A model generated the notes under the pieces. That model worked only from the letters and a program-made list of their open reading frames with translations, was not told the origin of the DNA and did not search any database. The position numbers and the translations under genes are program-made. Positions 1 to 6,444 of a DNA stretch of 64,000 nucleotides are shown here, in pieces (position 1 is the stretch's first letter; each line of letters opens with the position of its first letter). Location of the stretch: positions 1 to 64,000 of the forward strand of contig NZ_JAKVIM010000012.1 of NCBI RefSeq assembly GCF_022601715.1, given 5' to 3'. The DNA is from Acinetobacter zhairuonensis (lineage in GTDB: Bacteria > Pseudomonadota > Gammaproteobacteria > Pseudomonadales > Moraxellaceae).

Positions 1-195
1 GCTGCAAAAGCTAAAGCACAAGCCGATGCTGCTGCAAAAGCTAAAGCACAAGCCGATGCTGCTGCAAAAGCTAAAGCTCAGGCAGATACTGCTGCAAAAG
101 CTAAAGCGCAGGCAGATGCAAAAGCTAAAGCTCAGGCAGATGCTGCTGCAAAAGCTAAAGCTCAGGCAGATGCTGCTGCAAAAGCTAAAGCGGAT
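1..195 (+). repeat. 30-bp tandem repeat inside tolA
   Basis: The first two 30-bp units (1-30 and 31-60) are identical and later units at 61-120 and 121-180 are near copies, one of them shortened. Each full unit encodes ten residues of the TolA helical stalk. The near-perfect DNA identity means the stalk length can change by slippage. The array starts outside the window, so its full copy number cannot be seen. Confidence 0.9.
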
Positions 196-558
196 GCGGA
201 AGCTAAAGAACGTGCTGAAGCAGAAGCGAAAGCCTCATCTGCTAAAAAGGCTGCGGAAGAAGCTGCTGAGAAAAAAGCTGAAGCAAAACGTATTGCCTCT
301 ACTGCTAAACGAGACTTTGAAAACAAAGTCAAGCGTGCGTGGAATCCGCCTGCGAATGCAGCAGGTCAGAAAGCCAGTGCCCGTGTCACCTTAAGTGACA
401 GTGGCGCAGTGCTATCAGTTGTGGTCAATGCCAGTGACCCTGACATGAAAGCCAGTGTTGACGCAGCGGTACGTGCAGCAGCACCTTATCCTATGCCTTC
501 AGATCCTGATGCGCGGCGTGAAGCACGTATGTTTACCTCTTCTTTCACTGCTCAATAA
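1..558 (+). CDS. tolA: TolA, C-terminal part (5' end outside the window)
   Basis: The reading frame is open from base 1 to the TAA at 556-558, giving 185 residues of the end of TolA. TolA is the inner-membrane protein that spans the periplasm and links the TolQR motor to TolB/Pal and the outer membrane. The visible part begins in the Ala/Lys/Gln/Asp-rich helical domain II, built on a ten-residue repeat (AAKAKAQADA), and ends in a globular domain III (from about KRAWNPPA, residue 112, to the end) of the TonB/TolA C-terminal fold. tolB and pal follow directly, as in the usual tol-pal cluster. The N-terminal membrane anchor lies to the left of the window. The identity is secure from repeat type, C-terminal domain and neighbours. 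Confidence 0.93.
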   Translation, partial: AAKAKAQADAAAKAKAQADAAAKAKAQADTAAKAKAQADAKAKAQADAAAKAKAQADAAAKAKADAEAKERAEAEAKASSAKKAAEEAAEKKAEAKRIASTAKRDFENKVKRAWNPPANAAGQKASARVTLSDSGAVLSVVVNASDPDMKASVDAAVRAAAPYPMPSDPDARREARMFTSSFTAQ

Positions 559-563
559 TCACA

Positions 564-598
564 ATCGCCATGCCAAATACATGGCGATCAAGCTTTTT
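564..598 (+). terminator. Hairpin after tolA, terminator-like
   Basis: A 9-bp perfect stem (ATCGCCATG / CATGGCGAT) with a 7-nt loop is followed five bases later by TTTTT. It lies 6 bp after the tolA stop and 117 bp before tolB, so it may attenuate read-through from tolQRA into tolB-pal. The T run is short, so it may be a partial terminator. Confidence 0.55.
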
Positions 599-714
599 CA
601 CAGTGTTATAACAGTTTAGCCATAATGTAATGCTTTAAATCATGAAATTTCATGCCATTATGTTAGGCAATTTCATACAACCCACAAAGACTGACGTTTC
701 AGAGTATACAGCGA

Positions 715-2001
715 ATGATGGAAAATACGCGTAAACATCTACTTGGTTTAGCAATCATGACGGCTCTTATGCCACTACTTGTTCAAACCAGTCATGCACA
801 ACTTCATTTAGAAATTGCCAAAGCACCAGAACAAGCCCCTAAAATTGCGATTATTCCATTTAGTAACGATCAAACTATTTATTCAATTGTCGAAAATGAC
901 TTGAATCGTTCAGGAAAATTTAGCAGTGCCTCGCAAAACCTTCCAGCAACTGCCAGTATGGACAATCCCAATACGGCGGCATGGCAAGCAGCAGGCGTAC
1001 CCTATCTGGTAACAGGCAATGTAAAAGCAACCGCTGCGGGAACATTTGAAGTGCAATATCAACTGTATGATGTTGAGAAAAAACAGTACTTGTTGAATGA
1101 AATGCTCACCGTACCGGCTTCACGCAGCCGCCAAGCTGCACATATGATCAGTGATGCCATTTATCAAGCATTAACTGGCATTCAGGGTGATTTCAGTGGT
1201 CGTATTGCTTATGTGTTAAGAAATCCTGCTACCCCAGAACAACGTTATACCTTGCAAATCGCAGATACCGATGGTGAACAACCTAAAACCATCCTGACCT
1301 CGCGTGATCCAATCTTGTCCCCTGCTTGGACCCCAGATGCACAGAAAATTGCCTACGTGTCGTTTGAAAGCAAACGCCCAAATATCTACCTACAAGACTT
1401 GGCTACAGGTCAACGTGAAAAACTGGCGAGCTTTCGTGGCTTAAATGGTGCACCAAGCTTCTCCCCAGATGGTAAATCTATGCTGTTTACTGCTTCGATG
1501 CATGGTAACCCTGAAATCTATCAAATGGATTTAAGCACCCGTCAATTACAGCGTATGACCAATGACAGCGCAATTGACACCGAAGCACGTTATTCACCTG
1601 ATGGTAAATCCTTTATTTTTACCTCTGACCGCGGTGGTTCACCACAAATTTACCGCTATAGCTTCGCAGATGGCAGCAGCAAACGAATTACATTCCGTGG
1701 TGCATTTAATGCTCGCGGAACTTTAAGTGCCGATGGCAAAAAAGTGGCATTGGTGCATCGTCCAAGTGGCAGTAGTTACAAAGTTGCCATTCAAGACATC
1801 AATACGGGCATCACCAATATTCTGACCCCAACCAGTCTGGACGAATCCCCGAGCTTTTCGCCAAATGGGCAAATGGTGGTGTATGCCACACGTGAGGGCA
1901 ACCGTGGTTTGCTTTCCATTATGTCGGTCGATGGTCGTTTCCGCATGAATTTACCAAGTGAGCAAGGCGAAGTCCGCGAACCAGCTTGGGCACCGAAATA
2001 A
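715..2001 (+). CDS. tolB: TolB, periplasmic component of the Tol-Pal system
   Basis: This 428-aa protein is the soluble periplasmic partner of Pal and TolA, needed for outer-membrane constriction at division and envelope integrity. A Sec signal peptide covers about residues 1-28 (basic start, hydrophobic core, cleavage after SHA). An N-terminal alpha/beta domain follows to about residue 160. Then comes a beta-propeller with WD40-like PD40 repeats (SPAWTPDAQKIAY, APSFSPDGKSMLF, ARYSPDGKSFIF, SPSFSPNGQMVVY). Length fits the family (about 430). Two in-frame ATGs are adjacent at 715 and 718 with no strong ribosome-binding site, so the start could be three bases later. It sits between tolA and pal, as expected. 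Confidence 0.96.
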   Translation: MMENTRKHLLGLAIMTALMPLLVQTSHAQLHLEIAKAPEQAPKIAIIPFSNDQTIYSIVENDLNRSGKFSSASQNLPATASMDNPNTAAWQAAGVPYLVTGNVKATAAGTFEVQYQLYDVEKKQYLLNEMLTVPASRSRQAAHMISDAIYQALTGIQGDFSGRIAYVLRNPATPEQRYTLQIADTDGEQPKTILTSRDPILSPAWTPDAQKIAYVSFESKRPNIYLQDLATGQREKLASFRGLNGAPSFSPDGKSMLFTASMHGNPEIYQMDLSTRQLQRMTNDSAIDTEARYSPDGKSFIFTSDRGGSPQIYRYSFADGSSKRITFRGAFNARGTLSADGKKVALVHRPSGSSYKVAIQDINTGITNILTPTSLDESPSFSPNGQMVVYATREGNRGLLSIMSVDGRFRMNLPSEQGEVREPAWAPK

Positions 2002-2033
2002 ACTTTTAAAAATCAATCTATATGGAGATGAAG

Positions 2034-2606
2034 ATGAACGCAATTAAACTGTTGGTTTTACCTGTCTTGGCGTCAGCAATCATAATGACAGGCTGTGCGA
2101 GCCGTAAACCTGCTGCCGAAATTCAAACAGGTCAAACACCAACTTCTGCGGGCACTACTGTGAGCACTGAAGGATTAAGTGAAGATGCTGCGTTAAATGC
2201 ACAAAATCTTGCGGGTGCATCTTCTAAAGGCGTAACAGCTGCAAATAAAGCATTTTTAGCAAAACGCGTAGTACATTTTGACTATGACAGCAGTGATCTT
2301 TCCAACGAAGACTATCAAACACTGCAAGCGCACGCGCAATTCCTTGTAGCCAATGCCAACTCTAAAGTGGCATTAACAGGTCACACGGATGAGCGTGGTA
2401 CTCGCGAATACAACATGGCACTTGGTGAACGTCGTGCCAAAGCGGTAGAAAGCTTCTTGATTACCAATGGTGTTAATCCAACACAATTAGAAGCAGTGAG
2501 CTATGGTAAAGAAATGCCAATCAATGCGGGTCATGATGAGAATGCATGGAAAGAAAACCGCCGCGTAGAACTTAACTATGAAGCTGTACCGCCTTTATTA
2601 AAATAA
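2034..2606 (+). CDS. pal: Pal, peptidoglycan-associated outer-membrane lipoprotein
   Basis: Pal anchors the outer membrane to peptidoglycan and is handled by TolB. Of three in-frame ATGs (2022, 2028, 2034) the third is chosen: GGAG at 2024-2027 lies 6 bp upstream of it, and it gives a clean lipoprotein signal peptide ending in the lipobox MTGC (acylated Cys at residue 21). A Thr/Ala/Ser-rich linker follows. The OmpA-like peptidoglycan-binding domain fills the second half, with VHFDYDSSDL and the TGHTDERGTREYN motif that contacts diaminopimelate. At 190 aa it has the usual size. It is 32 bp downstream of tolB and probably co-transcribed. Confidence 0.96.
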   Translation: MNAIKLLVLPVLASAIIMTGCASRKPAAEIQTGQTPTSAGTTVSTEGLSEDAALNAQNLAGASSKGVTAANKAFLAKRVVHFDYDSSDLSNEDYQTLQAHAQFLVANANSKVALTGHTDERGTREYNMALGERRAKAVESFLITNGVNPTQLEAVSYGKEMPINAGHDENAWKENRRVELNYEAVPPLLK

Positions 2607-2622
2607 GGCTGTCTACAGATCT

Positions 2623-2654
2623 AAAAAAGCGCTTTAATGTTAAAGCGCTTTTTT
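2623..2654. terminator. Bidirectional Rho-independent terminator after pal
   Basis: A 14-bp perfect stem (AAAAAAGCGCTTTA paired with TAAAGCGCTTTTTT) closes on a 4-nt loop and carries A and T tracts on either side. It therefore works in both directions. It ends pal on the plus strand and the small minus-strand gene that stops at 2661. Confidence 0.9.
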
Positions 2655-2660
2655 TATTGC

Positions 2661-2852
2661 TTAAGCAGGTTTATGCTCGTCTTCTTCATGCTCGTGCTGC
2701 ATGGATTCAATGAGATCATGCTTATTAAATTTCTTATACTCTGGCTTGGCTTCGTAATCTTTCCACGCTGCTTTCACATTTTCTGGACTAATATCATCCA
2801 AACTAATACCTTCATTTTCCGTCGGCATGGCATCAAACTTTTGCGTAGTCAT
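2661..2852 (-). CDS. Small acidic conserved-type protein, function unknown
   Basis: I do not recognise a named family. The 63-aa product is very acidic and hydrophilic, with no membrane segment or signal peptide, and ends in a His/Glu-rich tail (MQHEHEEDEHKPA). The chosen start is ATG at 2852-2850, because GAGGAG lies 7 bp upstream; a longer reading from TTG at 2867 would swallow that ribosome-binding site. The His/Glu tail could bind metal, but this is only a guess from composition. It stands alone, convergent with pal and divergent from fbp, and has its own terminator at 2623-2654. The strong Shine-Dalgarno and terminator make it a credible gene. Confidence 0.75.
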   Translation of the reverse strand: MTTQKFDAMPTENEGISLDDISPENVKAAWKDYEAKPEYKKFNKHDLIESMQHEHEEDEHKPA

Positions 2853-3034
2853 TCTGCTGCTCCTCAATTCTTTTTAATCCTTCCCATCAACATAGCACTA
2901 TCCCTAAAAGTTGCAAGGGCAAAATCAAGCCAAATAAGTGAGTTTAATTTTTCTTTTGCAGCATTCTCATCTAAAATACCCATCTAAATTATATTTGCTC
3001 AATTTGATTGGTTTTCACTCGGAGTTTTCCCGCC

Positions 3035-4009
3035 ATGGCATACCTCACCCTTTCCCAATTCTTAGAACAACAAACTGGGAATCTTACACCTGAACTTGCA
3101 AAAGTTATTGATACTATTGCAAATACGTGTAAAACCATTGACCAAGCTTTACAAAAAGGCGCGCTTGCTGGGGTATTGGGTAGTGCTGAACATGAAAATG
3201 TACAAGGTGAAACACAAAAGAAATTAGATGTTATTTCCAATGACTATTTAATTGATGCATTAAAAGTACATCCACATGTGGGTGGTTTAGCATCTGAAGA
3301 ACTGGATGAGTTCACCCCTGCACAAGAAAATGGCGAATATTTAGTATTATTTGATCCACTTGATGGCTCAAGTAACATCGACATCAACATGTGTGTAGGT
3401 ACCATTTTCTCGATTCTTCCTGCTAAAAATGCGGTAACTCAGTCCGCAGATTTCATGCAAGCGGGTGTTCATCAAGTTGCTGCGGGCTATGTATTGTATG
3501 GTCCTTCAACCATGATGGCATTAACTGTAGGTGCAGGCGTCGTCTTCTTTACGTTTGATCCAGAATCTCAACAGTTCTTATTAACTACAGAAAATATTCA
3601 AGTAGCAGCAGATACTAAGGAATATGCCATCAATGCATCTAATCAACGTCACTGGGAAGAACCTGTAAAACGTTATATTGATGAATTACTTGCAGGTAAA
3701 ACTGGTCCACGTGAGAAAGACTTTAACATGCGTTGGGTTGCATGCATGGTGGGTGATATTCACCGTATTCTTTGCCGTAGCGGTATCTTCATGTACCCAT
3801 ACGACCTAAAAGATCCGAAAAAAGCAGGTCGTTTACGTTTAATGTACGAAGCCAACCCAATGAGTATGCTCATGGAACAAGCAGGTGGTGCATCAACTAC
3901 AGGTCGTGTTCGTATTCTTGAAATCGAACCGACTGAATTGCACCAGCGTGTACCAGTCATCATTGGTTCAAAAAATGAAGTTGATCTTGTAACTCAATAC
4001 CACCATTAA
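3035..4009 (+). CDS. fbp: Fructose-1,6-bisphosphatase, class I
   Basis: It hydrolyses fructose-1,6-bisphosphate to fructose-6-phosphate, the committed step of gluconeogenesis, which matters in Acinetobacter because it grows mainly on organic acids. The 324-aa product has the metal- and phosphate-binding motif [10 protein letters not shown] near residue 110 and the C-terminal signature region [14 protein letters not shown]. The ATG at 3035 is used: GGAG at 3021-3024 lies 10 bp upstream, and the N-terminus then starts MAYLTLSQF. An in-frame TTG at 3008 has no support. The gene is single, with the small minus-strand ORF upstream and an RNA methylase downstream. Confidence 0.95.
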   Translation: MAYLTLSQFLEQQTGNLTPELAKVIDTIANTCKTIDQALQKGALAGVLGSAEHENVQGETQKKLDVISNDYLIDALKVHPHVGGLASEELDEFTPAQENGEYLVLFDPLDGSSNIDINMCVGTIFSILPAKNAVTQSADFMQAGVHQVAAGYVLYGPSTMMALTVGAGVVFFTFDPESQQFLLTTENIQVAADTKEYAINASNQRHWEEPVKRYIDELLAGKTGPREKDFNMRWVACMVGDIHRILCRSGIFMYPYDLKDPKKAGRLRLMYEANPMSMLMEQAGGASTTGRVRILEIEPTELHQRVPVIIGSKNEVDLVTQYHH

Positions 4010-4018
4010 TTTATTAAA

Positions 4019-4045
4019 CAGAAGTAGGTTCACCACCTACTTCTG
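4019..4045. other. Strong 11-bp hairpin between fbp and the RNA methylase gene
   Basis: CAGAAGTAGGT pairs perfectly with ACCTACTTCTG across a 5-nt loop. It starts 10 bp after the fbp stop. No T run follows on the plus strand, but an A/T-rich stretch precedes it, so it is at best a weak terminator. It ends only 15 bp before the methylase start codon, where it could protect the fbp 3' end or mask initiation. Confidence 0.7.
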
Positions 4046-4060
4046 TGGACTCATGTACAC

Positions 4061-4837
4061 ATGCCTATCATTTTTTTAGAATCAAAAGACAATCCTAAAA
4101 TTAAACACTTACGTGGCTTAATTGAGCAAAACACCTATCGTAAAAAGCAAGGTCAAACCGTGCTTGAAGGTACACATCTGTGTTTGGCATGGTTGCAAGA
4201 GCAAAAGAAAATTAATGCAATTTTCACGACTGAACTCGCCTTACAACATTCTGACTTAGAAGAAATTCAAAGACAGTATTCTGGTGCGATCTTTATTTTA
4301 AGTGAATCTCTGTACAAAGATTTAAGCACTTTAGGCACTTCGCTTCCGTGTCTTGCGATTATCGATTTGCCATCATCTTCACAGGCACTTCAATACAATC
4401 TAGACACTCTCATTCTGGAAAATATCCAAGATCCGGGTAATGTCGGTACCTTATTACGTTCTGCAGCAGCAGCAGGTGTTCAACAAATTATTGCCACCAA
4501 GGGTACGGCGTCACTCTGGTCACCACGCGTATTGCGTGCTGGTATGGGTGCACATTTCTCTTTAGATATTTATGAAAATGTAGCGCTTGAACAAGTCTTA
4601 CCTCAGTTTAAAATCCCTGTGTATGTGACCAGTTCACATCGCTCAACCAGCTTATATGCCCAAGATTTAACCCGAGCATGCGTCTGGATTATGGGCAATG
4701 AAGGTCAAGGCGCTTCAGATTATGCGCTTGCGCATGCACAAGCCGTCACTATTCCTCAACCAGGCGGACAAGAGTCACTGAATGTTGCAATTGCAGGATC
4801 GGTCTGTTTATTTGAAATGGTACGTCAACGCATCTAA
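4061..4837 (+). CDS. SpoU/TrmH-family RNA 2'-O-ribose methyltransferase
   Basis: The 258-aa product belongs to the SPOUT class that transfers methyl from S-adenosylmethionine to a ribose 2'-OH in tRNA or rRNA. An N-terminal substrate-binding domain (to about residue 90, beginning ESKDNPKIKHL) is typical of RlmB/TsnR-like enzymes. The three SpoU motifs are present: ENIQDPGNVGTLLRSA near 120-135, WIMGNEGQGAS near 208-219, and GGQESLNVAIAGSV near 233-247. These form the knotted cofactor site. The exact RNA target cannot be read from sequence. It is downstream of fbp across a hairpin and 138 bp upstream of the sigma-factor operon. Confidence 0.88.
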   Translation: MPIIFLESKDNPKIKHLRGLIEQNTYRKKQGQTVLEGTHLCLAWLQEQKKINAIFTTELALQHSDLEEIQRQYSGAIFILSESLYKDLSTLGTSLPCLAIIDLPSSSQALQYNLDTLILENIQDPGNVGTLLRSAAAAGVQQIIATKGTASLWSPRVLRAGMGAHFSLDIYENVALEQVLPQFKIPVYVTSSHRSTSLYAQDLTRACVWIMGNEGQGASDYALAHAQAVTIPQPGGQESLNVAIAGSVCLFEMVRQRI

Positions 4838-4975
4838 TACGTTTTTTTATTTTAAATTGTCCCGCCCAATTTTAAAAATAGATTACACTTGAAAAAATAA
4901 TAACAGGTATTGTCAACCAAACCATTATTTCCAACGTTATTAAGGATATGTATTGGAAATAATGGTGATGATCCA

Positions 4976-5611
4976 ATGACAGGGTTTTCCATCTCCATGG
5001 ATTTAGCGCCGAAACAGTCTCAGTCGGAAAATTTAAGTGCTTTAAAAAGTACGGCTGAACAACGTCTGAAAAATTTTATGCAAGACGTAACTGGGCGTGC
5101 CTTAATCATGATGGAGAATGCAACACAAAGGCAACAAGGCATCGCGATGGATCTCGTTCAAGAGGCATTCATCGCCCTGCATAAATCCTATTCGGACAAA
5201 TCAACCGATGAATGGTATCCCCTGTTCTACACCATTTTAAATAACAAATTGCAAGATTGGCGTCGCAAAGAACTCCGTCGCTCACAGCCTTTTTCTTTCT
5301 TCAAAAAGGTGAGCCTCGAAGAAGACGATCTAGAAATTCAAGATGTTATTGATGAAACAACTCCAAGCCCTTTGGAATTTCTCGATCAAGCAGTTACGAT
5401 TGAAGAAATTCAAGCAGCGATACGTCAACTGCCTGTACGGCAGCAACAGGCTTTTATGCTGCGGGCATGGGAAGGATTTGACACGCAGACCACCGCGCAA
5501 ATCATGAACTGCAGTGAAGGGAGTGTTAAAACACATTACCATCGTGCCATTCAGGGTTTACGAACTGCGTTATCACATTTAAATCCATATTCGGGAGGGT
5601 CATCTGAATGA
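4976..5611 (+). CDS. ECF-like RNA polymerase sigma factor
   Basis: This 211-aa protein has the two-domain layout of group 4 (ECF) sigma factors. A region 2 helix set covers about residues 25-90 (LVQEAFIALHKSY, then YTILNNKLQDWRRKELRR, the core-binding and -10-recognising part). A region 4 helix-turn-helix covers about 140-195 (LPVRQQQAFMLRAWEGF, then QIMNCSEGSVKTHYHRAIQGL, the -35-recognising part). The ATG at 4976 is preferred; an in-frame TTG at 4910 would add 22 residues not typical of the family. Its stop overlaps the next ATG (ATGA at 5608-5611), so it is translationally coupled to the probable anti-sigma gene. From memory, A. baumannii has a comparable factor called SigAb; I cannot confirm orthology here. 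Confidence 0.87.
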   Translation: MTGFSISMDLAPKQSQSENLSALKSTAEQRLKNFMQDVTGRALIMMENATQRQQGIAMDLVQEAFIALHKSYSDKSTDEWYPLFYTILNNKLQDWRRKELRRSQPFSFFKKVSLEEDDLEIQDVIDETTPSPLEFLDQAVTIEEIQAAIRQLPVRQQQAFMLRAWEGFDTQTTAQIMNCSEGSVKTHYHRAIQGLRTALSHLNPYSGGSSE

Positions 5612-5928
5612 AACGAGATGATTTCTTAAAACAAGTCACCGCCAAACTCGATGGACTAGCACAACAGCATAAAGACAAACCTTTAGTGATGAATCATGTT
5701 CTGGACCATATTCAGCAGCAAAAAACATCACGTTTTGGATATCTCAAAATGACCGGGTTTGCTTTGGCTGCAGCAATCGCAGGAATTGTGGTATTACCAA
5801 ATTCTGTTGATCTGTCTGAAAAGCCACAAAATCAGGTGGTGGTCACTCCTAAACTTTCTCCACAAATGGTAGAAGATTTAGAAATGTTGTTAGTTTTAGG
5901 TGAGGACAAAGTTCCACATGGCAGCTAG
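5608..5928 (+). CDS. Probable membrane anti-sigma factor
   Basis: The 106-aa protein has a hydrophilic N-terminal half (MKRDDFLKQVTAKLDGLAQ), one membrane span at about residues 46-64 (KMTGFALAAAIAGIVVLP) and a short C-terminal part of about 40 residues outside. That plan is the one expected of small anti-sigma factors that hold an ECF sigma factor at the inner membrane. No ZAS zinc motif (HxxxCxxC) is present. The assignment therefore rests on topology and on the 4-bp ATGA overlap with the sigma gene, not on sequence signature. Its end overlaps the following gene by 11 bp, making a tightly coupled three-gene unit. Confidence 0.7.
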   Translation: MKRDDFLKQVTAKLDGLAQQHKDKPLVMNHVLDHIQQQKTSRFGYLKMTGFALAAAIAGIVVLPNSVDLSEKPQNQVVVTPKLSPQMVEDLEMLLVLGEDKVPHGS

Positions 5929-6322
5929 AAGGTTAGCTTTTGCTTTTTGTGCACTCGGCTTCTTGCAAACTAGTTTTGCAGGCTTTGAACGTTTTTGGTT
6001 TTTTTCCAAAGATGCCAACACCCAAGTGGCTGAAACTTGGGAAACCCTGTCAGAGCAAGAGCAACGTGCTCTGATTAAGCGCTATCAGTCGCTCAAAGAA
6101 ATTCCCGATGAGCAAAGTGATAGTCTGCAACAGCGCATGGACTGGTTTACCCAGTTACCTGAACAAGAAAAGCAAAAAATGCGTGAAACTTGGCAACAAA
6201 TGAGCAGCCAAGAACGCAACGACCTGCGCGTGCGTATGCAAAAGGCGACACCTGAAGAACGGATCAATATCCGCCAAGAATACATGAACAAATATTTGCA
6301 TCACACAGCGGAACAGCCATAA
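5918..6322 (+). CDS. DUF3106-type periplasmic protein, third gene of the sigma operon
   Basis: The 134-aa product starts with a signal peptide (about residues 1-21, cleavage after SFA). The rest is helical and highly charged, with repeated short phrases, each a W or L followed by an SEQEQR/PEQEKQ/SSQERN/TPEERI turn, characteristic of DUF3106. The start at 5918 is chosen because AGGTGAGGA lies about 11 bp upstream and because it yields the signal peptide; a GTG at 5900 is in frame but poorer. It begins inside the end of the preceding gene. A likely role is sensing or modulating the sigma/anti-sigma pair from the periplasm, as some CpxP-like helical proteins do, but that is inference. Confidence 0.75.
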   Translation: MAARRLAFAFCALGFLQTSFAGFERFWFFSKDANTQVAETWETLSEQEQRALIKRYQSLKEIPDEQSDSLQQRMDWFTQLPEQEKQKMRETWQQMSSQERNDLRVRMQKATPEERINIRQEYMNKYLHHTAEQP

Positions 6323-6347
6323 TTTCCATGTGATTCTAAGCATTTAC

Positions 6348-6381
6348 AAAAAAGCCAATCCAGTGAAGATTGGCTTTTTTT
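6348..6381. terminator. Bidirectional terminator between the sigma operon and the rhombotarget operon
   Basis: A 13-bp perfect stem (AAAAAAGCCAATC / GATTGGCTTTTTT) with a 7-nt loop and flanking A and T tracts. It closes the plus-strand sigma operon and can also stop transcripts from the minus-strand gene ending at 6445. A second 11-bp hairpin without a T tract lies at 6404-6432 (AAGAAGCTCAT / ATGAGCTTCTT). Confidence 0.9.
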
Positions 6382-6444
6382 ATAGTTCACAATATTCTGA
6401 ATCAAGAAGCTCATCAATGGTATGAGCTTCTTATACTTCAACCC

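Noticed and set aside
26..394. 122-aa ORF out of frame with tolA
   Set aside because: It is Leu/Lys-rich low complexity made by the tolA repeat read in another frame; tolA in frame 1 explains the DNA.
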